The notes under the pieces are model-generated. The model saw nothing but the letters and a program-made list of their open reading frames with translations, had not been told where the DNA came from and searched no databases. A stretch of DNA of 64,000 nt from JAPLDP01 sp964628285 (GTDB lineage: Bacteria > Bacteroidota > Bacteroidia > Bacteroidales > JAGONC01), in contig CAZVNP010000012.1 in NCBI GenBank assembly GCA_964628285.1, forward strand, positions 3,097-67,096. Direction: 5' to 3'. Position numbers and translations under genes: made by a program. Below, piece by piece: positions 52,096 through 60,477 of this stretch; the stretch's first letter is position 1; every line of letters starts with the position of its first letter.

Positions 52096-54150
52096 ATGAA
52101 AAAAATTTACCTTTTATCTGTTTTTATCTTTTTATTGGTGACGGCCGCTTCGACCCAGGTCATTCCTAACGGCGGATTTGAGTTATGGGAAACCAACGGT
52201 GTAGGGGTGTCTGAACCAACTTATTGGGAATCAATGAACCTGGCCGATTTCACAAATGTCTTCCAGGAACCGGGCCATAACAGCACTTCAGCGGCGAGGC
52301 TGAGTGTGGAGTGGGATAATGCTTTGGAGATGTATGTGACCTCTATGCTCTTTTTTGACGGGTATTTCCCGGTTGATAAGCGTTTTACCGAGCTGAGAGG
52401 CTACTATAAAGGCACCTCGGTAGGAGGCGACTCATTGACCTTCTATGTCGGTATCTATTCACAGGATGTATTAATCGGTTATGGTATGGGTGGTACCAAT
52501 TCAAGTGCCGGCAACTGGACATCATTCAGCGTAAGTATTAATTATATGAACAGTAATATCCCCGATAAAGCCTTTGTGGCTATCCATATCCCTCCATATA
52601 GCGGCGTTGTGCATGCCGGCACGACATTCACCGTCGACGATCTGGATTTATACGAGGGGACGGGCCCTAATGCCCCGGTGTTGGTGAGTGCCGCTACCAA
52701 CACTGCAGGCGATCAAGTGGAGATGAACTTTAACGAAGCCATGGCTGACCCTGCAGGCAGCCAATGCCAGTTTACGATTACCCATAACGGCAGCAACATA
52801 ACACCTACGGCGGCTGCATTGAAGAATGGTTTTCCACAAACAATCCTGCTTACACTTGGCACTAATTTACAGGCAGGTGAATTATTGACAGCCGGTTATG
52901 CTGCCGGATCAGTAACCTCGGCGCAGGGTATGCCATTGGCTTCTTTTTCTGATTTCCCAGTGACCAATAATACGGGGGGGACGGCTCAGTATGAATGGAT
53001 ACCTGTCGCCAGCAACACCATCAATAACCTTTGGAGCGTCTATTTCACCGATGCCGGCAACGGATGGGTGGCAGGCGAGTGGGCCACGGCTCTTCACTCG
53101 GTCAATGGTGGCAAGGACTGGTCCCAGCAAAACATCTGTGCGGAAACTCATTTCCTTTCCGTCCACGCGACCACGGTTTCCAAAGTTTATCTTGCCAGTA
53201 TGGATAATGTCTATGCAAGCAATGACGCTGGTGCTAATTGGACACCAAAGTTTACCAATACGTCGAATACCTATTTCCTGGATCTGTTTTTCCTGAACCA
53301 GTCCACTGCCTGGACCGTAGGTAATTTTGTCACTGTCGACAAAACGACGGACGGCGGCGATACCTGGAATCTGGTCGGCATCACCGGTTTTTCACCCTGC
53401 GACTTTACCTCCGTTCATTTCCGTGACGCCAGCAACGGCTGGGCTGTGGGTGACTGCGGCGTAGCAGCCTGCTCATCGAATGGCGGAGTCAACTGGGACG
53501 GCGGTGAGTTTTATTTCAGTACCATGGCTAACTTTAAAAGCATCTTTTTCATCAATTCCGACATCGGTTGGATCGTGGGCGACTCGGGCATCGTGATGAA
53601 AACAACCAATGGCGGCGGTTTCTGGAACAGGATTGAAACCGATCAGGATTATTTTCTGAACGGTGTCATCTTCATCGATGCCAATACGGGATGGGCTGCT
53701 GGCGATAACGGCCTGATCATAAAAAGCACCGACGGCGGCTTGACATGGACGGAGGAGGTCAGCCACACCACTAACAAGCTGCGCTGCATCTATTTTATTC
53801 CTTCCGGTCTGGGATGGGCCGTGGGCGATAACGGCACCATCCTGAGATACGCTTCCAGCGGCACAGGTTATGGTAATATAGCCAATCAATCATTAAACAC
53901 CCTGCATATTTATCCTAACCCTTCGGCCGGTCATTCTGTAGTAGCATTCCAACTTAGTGAAAACGATCACATCACACTGGATATTACCGACGTGACAGGG
54001 AAGGTTGTGGAAGTGATCACTTCAGGCCATCTCGCAAAAGGAGATTACAAGTATAATATGGATAGCTCCGGCCTGGAGAATGGCTTGTACTTCTGCAGGT
54101 TGATATCGGATCATCAGATCGTAAGAGAACCCTTTATCGTCAATAAATAG
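52096..54150 (+). CDS. Ycf48-like propeller T9SS cargo protein
   Basis: The ATG at 52096 (MKKIYLLSVFIFLLVTAAST) gives 684 residues with a clean signal peptide; another ATG lies 21 bp upstream. The N-terminal part (about 20-190) is a jelly-roll-like fold with VIPNGGFELWETNG, followed by a SwmB-type adhesive module (about 195-290, VEMNFNEAMADPAGSQCQFTI). Then come propeller repeats as in Ycf48/HCF136 (GNGWVAGEWATALHSVNGG, NGWAVGDCGVAACSSNGG, IGWIVGDSGIVMKTTNGG, TGWAAGDNGLIIKSTDGG, LGWAVGDNGTILRY). The end is a T9SS domain (IYPNPSAGHSVVAF to ENGLYFCRLI). It follows the two-component pair on the same strand, so it may be a target. A strong terminator follows. Confidence 0.87.
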   Translation: MKKIYLLSVFIFLLVTAASTQVIPNGGFELWETNGVGVSEPTYWESMNLADFTNVFQEPGHNSTSAARLSVEWDNALEMYVTSMLFFDGYFPVDKRFTELRGYYKGTSVGGDSLTFYVGIYSQDVLIGYGMGGTNSSAGNWTSFSVSINYMNSNIPDKAFVAIHIPPYSGVVHAGTTFTVDDLDLYEGTGPNAPVLVSAATNTAGDQVEMNFNEAMADPAGSQCQFTITHNGSNITPTAAALKNGFPQTILLTLGTNLQAGELLTAGYAAGSVTSAQGMPLASFSDFPVTNNTGGTAQYEWIPVASNTINNLWSVYFTDAGNGWVAGEWATALHSVNGGKDWSQQNICAETHFLSVHATTVSKVYLASMDNVYASNDAGANWTPKFTNTSNTYFLDLFFLNQSTAWTVGNFVTVDKTTDGGDTWNLVGITGFSPCDFTSVHFRDASNGWAVGDCGVAACSSNGGVNWDGGEFYFSTMANFKSIFFINSDIGWIVGDSGIVMKTTNGGGFWNRIETDQDYFLNGVIFIDANTGWAAGDNGLIIKSTDGGLTWTEEVSHTTNKLRCIYFIPSGLGWAVGDNGTILRYASSGTGYGNIANQSLNTLHIYPNPSAGHSVVAFQLSENDHITLDITDVTGKVVEVITSGHLAKGDYKYNMDSSGLENGLYFCRLISDHQIVREPFIVNK

Positions 54151-54176
54151 GTCCATTCTGCATTTTGGTTTAAGGT

Positions 54177-54205
54177 GGCCCTGCCTGATAAGACAGGGCC
54201 TTTTT
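54177..54205 (+). terminator. terminator of the Ycf48-like gene
   Basis: GGCCCTG (54177-54183), a 10 nt loop, CAGGGCC (54194-54200) and TTTTT form a classic rho-independent terminator 27 bp after the stop codon. Confidence 0.92.
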
Positions 54206-54377
54206 GACGGATTGGAAAGGAGCGGGTGGCAGAATTCAAGGTGGTCAGGATAGACGTCGACCTTAAAAAATGGCAATTATGACCTGGCTGAAAATGTAAA
54301 ATTCATCTTAATTGGCTTAAGCTGGATAATTCCTTAATGAAAATCATATGTATCACCAATTAAAAAAACACTTTACC

Positions 54378-55490
54378 ATGAAAAAAGTATATTTTCCTGC
54401 AAGAACGGCTTTATTATTTTCAGCGATTGCCTCGATCTGTATAATATCAGGCTGTAAAAAGGACGATGATAAGAACGGACCCGATGTCCAGACCAAAGAT
54501 CCTGTATGGGTATACTATACCGGTGAAAACCCTTATGGTTCCACACCATGGGTCGCCGGTACACAACTACTTGTTTGCAGCCGGCAGGAAAATCAGTCGG
54601 ACCTTGGCACTGTCCATTGCATTAATGCGGCCACTGGTGCTTTGGTTTGGAAAATGACCGATTCGACGGTGACGCGCACAAGCCCGGTGGTGTGCAATGA
54701 TTATGTTATTTACTGCGGCTATAATGTCCATGCCCTGAACTTGAGCGACGGCCACCACGAATGGGATTACAAAGATGATCTGATGCATCTGTTACTTTAC
54801 TCTTCACCGTCGCTCGACGGCGGATATGTTTACACCGGTTCTCAGATGAGCATGTTGAAACTCGATGCCACCATCGGTGCGCTGACCTGGGAGAACGTGG
54901 ATGAATCCTGTATAAATACCGCTTTGCCTGCTCCTTTTATCGAAAGCGGAAAGGTGTACTATGCCACCTTATTGGGACATATACTTCAATATGATGCCGT
55001 GACAGGGAACCTCGATTGGCATCTGGAATTGGGTTCAGCCTTTGAGAATGCCCCGGTGGTGTGCGCCAACAGGATGTATGTTGGCCTTCATGAAACCGAT
55101 ACGGCAAAAAACTCCCTTTTCTGCTATCTTCTGGGCGGCAGCACTCCTGTCTGGTCAAAGAAAATAGGTCAGGTCATTCCCGATATGACCTGTGAAGGCG
55201 GCTGGTTGTATGTTGTCGGTGATCAGACGCTCTATTGTCTGTCGGCTGCCGATGGAACCGAACGGTGGCATTATGTGATGCCGGCGGGTTCCATTGCCCG
55301 GCCCGCCATCGCCGGCGGCAAAGTGTATATAGGTAATGGAGACAATCTGTTGTGCCTCGACGTTGCAACAGGTGAGCCGGTATGGAGCTACACTTCCGTC
55401 GGTAAATACGGCTTCAGCAGCACCGCCATCAACGGCGATAGACTGTATGTGTCATGCGGCGACGGTAATGTCTGTTGCTTCACCCTCTAA
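54378..55490 (+). CDS. PQQ-repeat propeller lipoprotein
   Basis: With the ATG at 54378 (MKKVYFPARTALLFSAIASI) the 370-residue product has a lipoprotein signal with lipobox IISGC. An ATG 30 bp earlier would put extra residues before it. The mature part is a PQQ/WD-like propeller with repeats such as CINAATGALVWKM, ALNLSDGHHEWDY, KLDATIGALTWEN, QYDAVTGNLDWHLE, CLSAADGTERWHY and CLDVATGEPVWSY. Similar propellers occur in BamB and in alcohol dehydrogenases; the PQQ-binding and catalytic residues are not evident, so a binding or scaffold role is likely. It stands alone between a terminator and a repeat gap. Confidence 0.88.
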   Translation: MKKVYFPARTALLFSAIASICIISGCKKDDDKNGPDVQTKDPVWVYYTGENPYGSTPWVAGTQLLVCSRQENQSDLGTVHCINAATGALVWKMTDSTVTRTSPVVCNDYVIYCGYNVHALNLSDGHHEWDYKDDLMHLLLYSSPSLDGGYVYTGSQMSMLKLDATIGALTWENVDESCINTALPAPFIESGKVYYATLLGHILQYDAVTGNLDWHLELGSAFENAPVVCANRMYVGLHETDTAKNSLFCYLLGGSTPVWSKKIGQVIPDMTCEGGWLYVVGDQTLYCLSAADGTERWHYVMPAGSIARPAIAGGKVYIGNGDNLLCLDVATGEPVWSYTSVGKYGFSSTAINGDRLYVSCGDGNVCCFTL

Positions 55491-55564
55491 CCGGTTTAAA
55501 AATATATCGAACGTCGAACATCTTACCTCGTCCAATCATTTTACTTCGCATTACACGAAGCCCC

Positions 55565-55596
55565 ACGAAGAAGACACGAAGCAATGGAGCCATTGA
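55565..55596. repeat. dispersed intergenic repeat (copy 2)
   Basis: This nearly repeats 47797-47828 (one base differs) and is extended here by two more gagccatt-like units up to about 55612. Confidence 0.8.
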
Positions 55597-55684
55597 GCCA
55601 TTGAGCAATTGAACCTCATCTCCCTGCATCACGGATAAGAATTTTTTCGTATATTGCCCTTTTAATCCTTAAAACAAAATATCC

Positions 55685-56899
55685 ATGAAGAAATCCACTA
55701 TTTTCTCGGTCATCATGGCCGTCGTTCTGCTTTTCGCGGCCTGCCAAAGAAAAAAAACGGAGACGCCTGTCACTCTCAGGAATGTCACAGGTGACATCGA
55801 ACAGGTGCTCCATCAGATGGATACCACCATGAGTGCCATGACAAAACAACTGGCACAGGTGCCCGTTTTATCCGTGCAGGCACGTCATATCTTAAAAGAT
55901 CATTTTGGCACGATACCTTCTGTCATCGAGCTGGCCATCACCACACCCGAAGGTATTCTCAGCGTGATTGAACCGGCCGTTTACCAAAGCTCCGAAGGCA
56001 GCGATATCAGCGGTCAGGCACACATCGTCAGGGTGAAGGAGACTCATAAACCGGTATTGAGTGTGGCTTTTCATGCCGTAGAGGGCTTCCAGGCCGTCGT
56101 TCTCGCCTGGCCCATCCTGACGCCCGACAACCGGCTCAAGGGCATCGCCACCATGCTTATACGACCCGAGGTCTTCCTGAAAAATATCATCACCCCGGTT
56201 ATCGAAGGTATACCGGTCGACATCTGGGTGATGCAGAAAGACGGCGTCATCCTGTATGACATCGACGCCATAGAGATCGGCCGCAATCTCTTCACCGATC
56301 CCATGTACCAGGCCTATACCGAGTCGCTGAAGGTAGCCAAAAGGATCGCCGACGAAGAGAAAGGCCGGTCCGAATACGTGTATCTGGGCACGGGGATGAA
56401 AGACACGGTCACCAACCGGGCTTACTGGACGACTATCGATACTTATGGTAACCAGTGGAAGGTGGTCATGATAAGACCTCTGGGCGAGCATGAGGTGAAG
56501 CGAACCCCGGCGGCGTTGGGATTGCGCGGCGCCGGCGACAGGCTGATGGAGATGGCTCAGGATACCAGTTTCATCGCTAAGCTGTCACGTGACGACAAAG
56601 ATGCGGTGATGAGCGATTTCAGGACTTTTTACGACACCTATCCGGTCTATGCCGTTGAGTATGTCGATTCGTCCGTGGTGGTCCGCTACGGTTATCCTGA
56701 ACAACAAAGCCTGAAGGAATACAAGATAGCTGCTGATAACGAAACGGAAAAGGACTTTTATAATACGGTCGTGAGCCGCAAGGTAGGCACCTTCAGGCAA
56801 ACACTTCTGGAAGGAAATACCGGCATTTTCACCTGCGTCCCGGTGTTCGACCGGGGAAGGTATCTGGGGATGATCTATTTTATCACCGTGGAACCGTGA
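55685..56899 (+). CDS. Cache-domain-like lipoprotein
   Basis: The 404-residue protein has a lipoprotein signal (VIMAVVLLFAACQ, Cys20) and a soluble part. Residues about 35-270 look like a double Cache sensor fold: SVIELAITTPEGILSVIEP, VLAWPILTPDNRLKGIATMLI, IWVMQKDGVILYDIDAIEIGRNLFTDPMY and YWTTIDTYGNQWKVVMIRP. A second, shorter region at about 310-400 repeats the style. Such domains usually sit on membrane kinases or chemoreceptors, but here there is no membrane span or output domain, so the protein would have to work with another protein or act as a binding lipoprotein. No partner is adjacent; a repeat element and the rnf operon follow. Confidence 0.75.
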   Translation: MKKSTIFSVIMAVVLLFAACQRKKTETPVTLRNVTGDIEQVLHQMDTTMSAMTKQLAQVPVLSVQARHILKDHFGTIPSVIELAITTPEGILSVIEPAVYQSSEGSDISGQAHIVRVKETHKPVLSVAFHAVEGFQAVVLAWPILTPDNRLKGIATMLIRPEVFLKNIITPVIEGIPVDIWVMQKDGVILYDIDAIEIGRNLFTDPMYQAYTESLKVAKRIADEEKGRSEYVYLGTGMKDTVTNRAYWTTIDTYGNQWKVVMIRPLGEHEVKRTPAALGLRGAGDRLMEMAQDTSFIAKLSRDDKDAVMSDFRTFYDTYPVYAVEYVDSSVVVRYGYPEQQSLKEYKIAADNETEKDFYNTVVSRKVGTFRQTLLEGNTGIFTCVPVFDRGRYLGMIYFITVEP

Positions 56900-56915
56900 T
56901 TTAATTGGCAGTCCA

Positions 56916-57026
56916 CACCTCATCCCCCGGCCCCTTCTCCTGAAGGAGAAGGGGCGATCGTTGCAAGCCCCTCTCCTTTAGGAGAGAGCCTGTCCCGCTG
57001 AAAAGCGGGAGGTTGGGGTGAGGTGC
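56916..57026. repeat. cloverleaf-like intergenic repeat (copy 1)
   Basis: The outer stem CACCTCATCCCC (from 56916) / GGGGTGAGGTG (57015-57025) encloses three hairpins: CCCCTTCTCCT/AGGAGAAGGGG (56931-56941, 56944-56954), CTCTCCT/AGGAGAG (56971-56977, 56980-56986) and CCCGCT-GAAA-AGCGGG (56994-57009). It lies between the Cache lipoprotein gene and the rnf operon. A second copy starts at 63974. Confidence 0.85.
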
Positions 57027-57095
57027 ATTAAAACTTTCTTCTTTTCCGATTCATGAAAATTCTTATTTTACCGTAAAAGATACTGCCATTGTTTA

Positions 57096-57103
57096 TACTT
57101 TTG
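57096..57103 (+). promoter_or_regulatory. -7 promoter box of the rnf operon
   Basis: TACTTTTG fits TAnnTTTG, 67 bp before the rnfB start and 70 bp after the cloverleaf repeat. No clear -33 TTG is seen. Confidence 0.5.
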
Positions 57104-57157
57104 CCACCGCTATTGTGAAATAAATAACATTACTTTCTGTCTTATTTTCGAACCTGA

Positions 57158-57163
57158 AAGGAG
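57158..57163 (+). promoter_or_regulatory. ribosome binding site of rnfB
   Basis: AAGGAG stands 7 nt before the GTG at 57171 and decides for that start; the ATG at 57166 is out of frame. Confidence 0.75.
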
Positions 57164-57170
57164 TGATGCG

Positions 57171-58046
57171 GTGTCGGGTACATTGATTTTTGCTGTAACC
57201 GTTTTAGGCTCTCTTGGCATTCTGGCGGCCGTCATTTTGTATTTTGTAGCGCGGAAGTTTAAGGTCATTGAAGATCCGAACATTGACCGTGTGGCTGCCG
57301 AGCTGCCGGGTGCCAACTGTGGTGCCTGCGGTTATGCCGGGTGCCGTAATTTTGCCGAAGCCATAGTGGCTGCCGGCACCCTTGACGGTTTTTTCTGTCC
57401 TGTCGGCGGTAACACGGTGATGAAAAATGCCGGCGCCATCCTGGGTCTGGAAGCCGTGGCGGTGACACCGCAGATGGCCGTCGTGCGCTGCAACGGCTCC
57501 TTTGCTCATGCACCTCAGAAAGTTCGATTCGACGGTGCCCGCACATGTGCCTTCGCCCATGCCCTTTATGCCGGCGAGAGCGGCTGCCCGCACGGATGCC
57601 TCGGCCTGGGCGACTGTGTAAGAGCCTGCACCTTCGACGCCATGTTCATGGATGAGGAAACGGGCCTGCCGGTGGTCATAGAGGATAAGTGTGTGGCCTG
57701 CGGTGCCTGCGTCAAGGCATGTCCCAGAGGTATCATCGAGATGCGAAACAAAGGTCCGAAGAATAGGAGGATATACGTGTCATGCATCAACGAGGAGAAA
57801 GGCAGCGTGGCCAGGAAAAACTGCAGCGTCGCCTGCACAGGTTGCGGCGCCTGCGTCAAGGTGTGCAAATTTGACGCCATCACTTTGGACAATAACCTGG
57901 CGTACATTGACTTTAAAAAATGCACCCTGTGCCGTAAGTGCGTGACGGAGTGCCCTACCGATGCCATCGTGGAGATCAACCTGCCACCGCGGAAAGAGAG
58001 AAATCAAGGCAGGGAATTGGAAGAAAATATAGTGCAAACATTATAA
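57171..58046 (+). CDS. rnfB: Rnf electron transport complex subunit B
   Basis: The 291-residue protein starts with GTG behind a good ribosome binding site. One membrane anchor (LGSLGILAAVILYFVA) is followed by the RnfB 4Fe-4S domain (ELPGANCGACGYAGC, Cys50, Cys53, Cys58, then Cys76) and several ferredoxin-type clusters (CVACGACVKACPRG, CTGCGACVKVCKFD, CTLCRKCVTECPTD). RnfB accepts electrons from reduced ferredoxin and passes them on in the Rnf complex, which links ferredoxin-NAD exchange to an Na+ or H+ gradient. It is the first of six genes rnfBCDGEA in this order; the RseC-like gene often found before it lies at 41754. Confidence 0.96.
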   Translation: MSGTLIFAVTVLGSLGILAAVILYFVARKFKVIEDPNIDRVAAELPGANCGACGYAGCRNFAEAIVAAGTLDGFFCPVGGNTVMKNAGAILGLEAVAVTPQMAVVRCNGSFAHAPQKVRFDGARTCAFAHALYAGESGCPHGCLGLGDCVRACTFDAMFMDEETGLPVVIEDKCVACGACVKACPRGIIEMRNKGPKNRRIYVSCINEEKGSVARKNCSVACTGCGACVKVCKFDAITLDNNLAYIDFKKCTLCRKCVTECPTDAIVEINLPPRKERNQGRELEENIVQTL

Positions 58047-58075
58047 GCGAGGTGGAGCATAACGGTTATTATATC

Positions 58076-58082
58076 AGGAGGA
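58076..58082 (+). promoter_or_regulatory. ribosome binding site of rnfC
   Basis: AGGAGGA lies 6 nt before the GTG at 58089 and supports this unusual start codon. Confidence 0.75.
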
Positions 58083-58088
58083 CTAATT

Positions 58089-59420
58089 GTGAGGACATTC
58101 AGACTGGGGGGCGTTCATCCCGAAGAAAATAAACTGTCGGCCGGCCGGCCCATTGAAGTGTTGCCCTTGCCGTCGAAAGTTTTTATTCCGGTATCGCAGA
58201 GCATGGGAGCCCCGGCAAAGGTGAAGGTGAAAAAGGGCGACAGGGTTGTGGTGGGTCAGCTCATTGCCAGGGGCGAGGCGTTCATCTCTTCCAATGTCCA
58301 CTCCTCCGTGTCGGGCGTCGTCGCCAGGATAGATCATGTCACCGAACAGAGCGGCTACAGGAAAGAAGCCGTCATCATCGACGTGGAAGGCGATGTGTGG
58401 GACGAGGCCATCGACCGGAGTCCCGCCATAGACCGGGAGATCAGGCATACCCCCAAAGAGATCGTCGACCGCATTTTTCAGGCGGGTGTGGTGGGCATGG
58501 GCGGCGCCACCTTCCCCTCGCATGTCAAGCTGATGGTGCCAGACGGCAAGAAAGCCGAAATGCTCATCATCAACGGGGTGGAATGCGAGCCTTATCTCAC
58601 TGCCGACCACCGGTTGATGCTCGAAAAAGGAGAGGAGATACTCATCGGAGCGACGCTGATGATGAGGGGTCTGGGCGTTAAGACATGCATAGTAGGCATT
58701 GAAAATAACAAGCCTAATGCCATCGCACATATGAGTCGACTGGCTGTGGATTTTGAAGGCATCGAGGTGCAGCCTCTGAGGGTCAAATACCCCCAGGGTG
58801 GTGAGAAGCAGCTCATCCAGGCGCTCACAGGGCGTGAGGTACCTTCGGGCAGGCTGCCGGTGGAGGTGGGCTGCGTCGTCCATAACGTGGGAACGGCCTA
58901 TGCCGTTTACGAGGCCGTACAGAAGAACAAGCCGTTGTTCGAGAGGGTCGTAACCGTCACCGGCCGCCGGTTAAAACAGCCCTCCAATTTCTGGGTGAGG
59001 ATAGGCACCCCGGTGTCGGCACTGCTGGAAGCTGTGGGCGGTGTACCTGGTGACACGGGTAAGATCATCAGCGGTGGCCCCATGATGGGTAAAGCCCTCA
59101 CCATGACCGACGTCCCTGTCGTCAAGGGCTCCTCGGGCATCCTGGTGCTGCCGGCACAGGAGTCACAACGGATGAGCGTACGCCCCTGCATACGCTGTGC
59201 ACGCTGCCTCAGGGCGTGCCCAATGGGTCTGCAGCCTTATCTTCTCGCGCAACTGGTGGAACATAAGGAATATGAAAGGGCCGGGAGAGAAAGGGTCATG
59301 GATTGCATCGAGTGCGGCTCATGTCATTATACCTGCCCTTCCGGCCGTCCTTTGCTCGATTATATCAGGGTGGGTAAGATAACGGTGGGTCAGATCATGC
59401 GTAGAAGAATAAAGAATTAG
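58089..59420 (+). CDS. rnfC: Rnf electron transport complex subunit C
   Basis: The 443-residue cytoplasmic protein holds the NADH/FMN site and two 4Fe-4S clusters. Seen: HPEENKLSAGRPIEVLPLPSK at the start, GDRVVVGQLIARG, the NADH-binding GVVGMGGATFPSHVKL, MLIINGVECEPYLTADHRLM, and the clusters CIRCARCLRACPMG and CIECGSCHYTCPSG. Length and order match typical RnfC without the long C-terminal repeats of gammaproteobacteria. The start codon is GTG with a strong ribosome binding site. rnfD follows after 3 bp. Confidence 0.97.
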   Translation: MRTFRLGGVHPEENKLSAGRPIEVLPLPSKVFIPVSQSMGAPAKVKVKKGDRVVVGQLIARGEAFISSNVHSSVSGVVARIDHVTEQSGYRKEAVIIDVEGDVWDEAIDRSPAIDREIRHTPKEIVDRIFQAGVVGMGGATFPSHVKLMVPDGKKAEMLIINGVECEPYLTADHRLMLEKGEEILIGATLMMRGLGVKTCIVGIENNKPNAIAHMSRLAVDFEGIEVQPLRVKYPQGGEKQLIQALTGREVPSGRLPVEVGCVVHNVGTAYAVYEAVQKNKPLFERVVTVTGRRLKQPSNFWVRIGTPVSALLEAVGGVPGDTGKIISGGPMMGKALTMTDVPVVKGSSGILVLPAQESQRMSVRPCIRCARCLRACPMGLQPYLLAQLVEHKEYERAGRERVMDCIECGSCHYTCPSGRPLLDYIRVGKITVGQIMRRRIKN

Positions 59421-59423
59421 TCC

Positions 59424-60434
59424 ATGGCATTATTGACTGTCTCCGGTTCACCACATATTCACGGCGATTGGACAGTGCGTCAGATCATGTTCAGCGTGGT
59501 GTATGCCCTGATACCGGCTTTTCTTGTTTCCATTTATTTCTTCGGTGCACAGGCTCTTGTACTGACGGCGATATCGGTGGCATCGTGTCTTCTGTTTGAG
59601 TTCCTCATCCAGAAATACCTTCTAAAAGGTGAGGTGACCATCACCGACGGGTCGGCCGTCGTCACGGGTATCCTGCTGGCGTTCAATGTACCGTCGAACC
59701 TGCCCATCTGGATACTGGTCATCGGTGCTTTCATCGCCATCGGCATCAGCAAGATGGCCTTCGGCGGGCTGGGGCACAACATCTTCAATCCGGCGCTGGT
59801 GGGCCGCGTTTTCCTGCTCATCTCCTTTCCCGTTCACATGACCACCTGGCCCGTGCCGCGGCCTTTGTTTGCACGGCATCTCCCCGAGGCCATCACCGGC
59901 CCCACGACACTGGGCATCATCAAGGAAGGGATCAAGGCAGGCAAGACGATACCGGAACTGTCATCACAGATACCCGGTTACGTCAGCGATCTTCTTGGTA
60001 ACCACGGCGGGTCGCTGGGCGAGGTGTCGGCGGTCGCACTGATACTTGGCGCTATTTTTCTTTTTGCCCGCCGCATCATCACCTGGCATATACCGGTTGC
60101 CTATCTGGCCTCGGTCATCGTTTTCACGGGCATCCTGTGGCTGATCAATCCCATGATCTATATGAACCCGTTGATACATCTGATCACAGGAGGCCTGATG
60201 CTCGGCGTCTTCTTCATGGCCACCGACATGGTCACATCACCCATGTCGGCATGGGGCATGATCATTTTCGGGCTGGGCTGCGGCATTATTACCATATTAA
60301 TACGCGTTTGGGGTTCGTACCCCGAAGGCGTGTCGTTCGCCATACTCATCATGAACGCTTTCGTGCCGCTGATTAACAGGGCATTTAAACCGAGACGGTT
60401 CGGACGGCGCGTGATCATGGTAACCGATAAATAA
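59424..60434 (+). CDS. rnfD: Rnf electron transport complex subunit D
   Basis: The 336-residue membrane protein has about nine to ten spans and binds FMN covalently through a Thr. The usual S-G-A-T-P-type motif is seen here as AITGPTTLG (Thr161), a variation worth noting. Other family marks: FEFLIQKYLLKGEVTITDGSAVVTGILLAFNVP, FGGLGHNIFNPALVGRVFLL and GGLMLGVFFMATDMVTSP. RnfD forms part of the ion-moving core with A and E. It lies 3 bp after rnfC and 43 bp before rnfG. Confidence 0.96.
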   Translation: MALLTVSGSPHIHGDWTVRQIMFSVVYALIPAFLVSIYFFGAQALVLTAISVASCLLFEFLIQKYLLKGEVTITDGSAVVTGILLAFNVPSNLPIWILVIGAFIAIGISKMAFGGLGHNIFNPALVGRVFLLISFPVHMTTWPVPRPLFARHLPEAITGPTTLGIIKEGIKAGKTIPELSSQIPGYVSDLLGNHGGSLGEVSAVALILGAIFLFARRIITWHIPVAYLASVIVFTGILWLINPMIYMNPLIHLITGGLMLGVFFMATDMVTSPMSAWGMIIFGLGCGIITILIRVWGSYPEGVSFAILIMNAFVPLINRAFKPRRFGRRVIMVTDK

Positions 60435-60477
60435 CTAATGAAAAGGATAAAACCTTGCTGAACTAAGTTGATATTGC

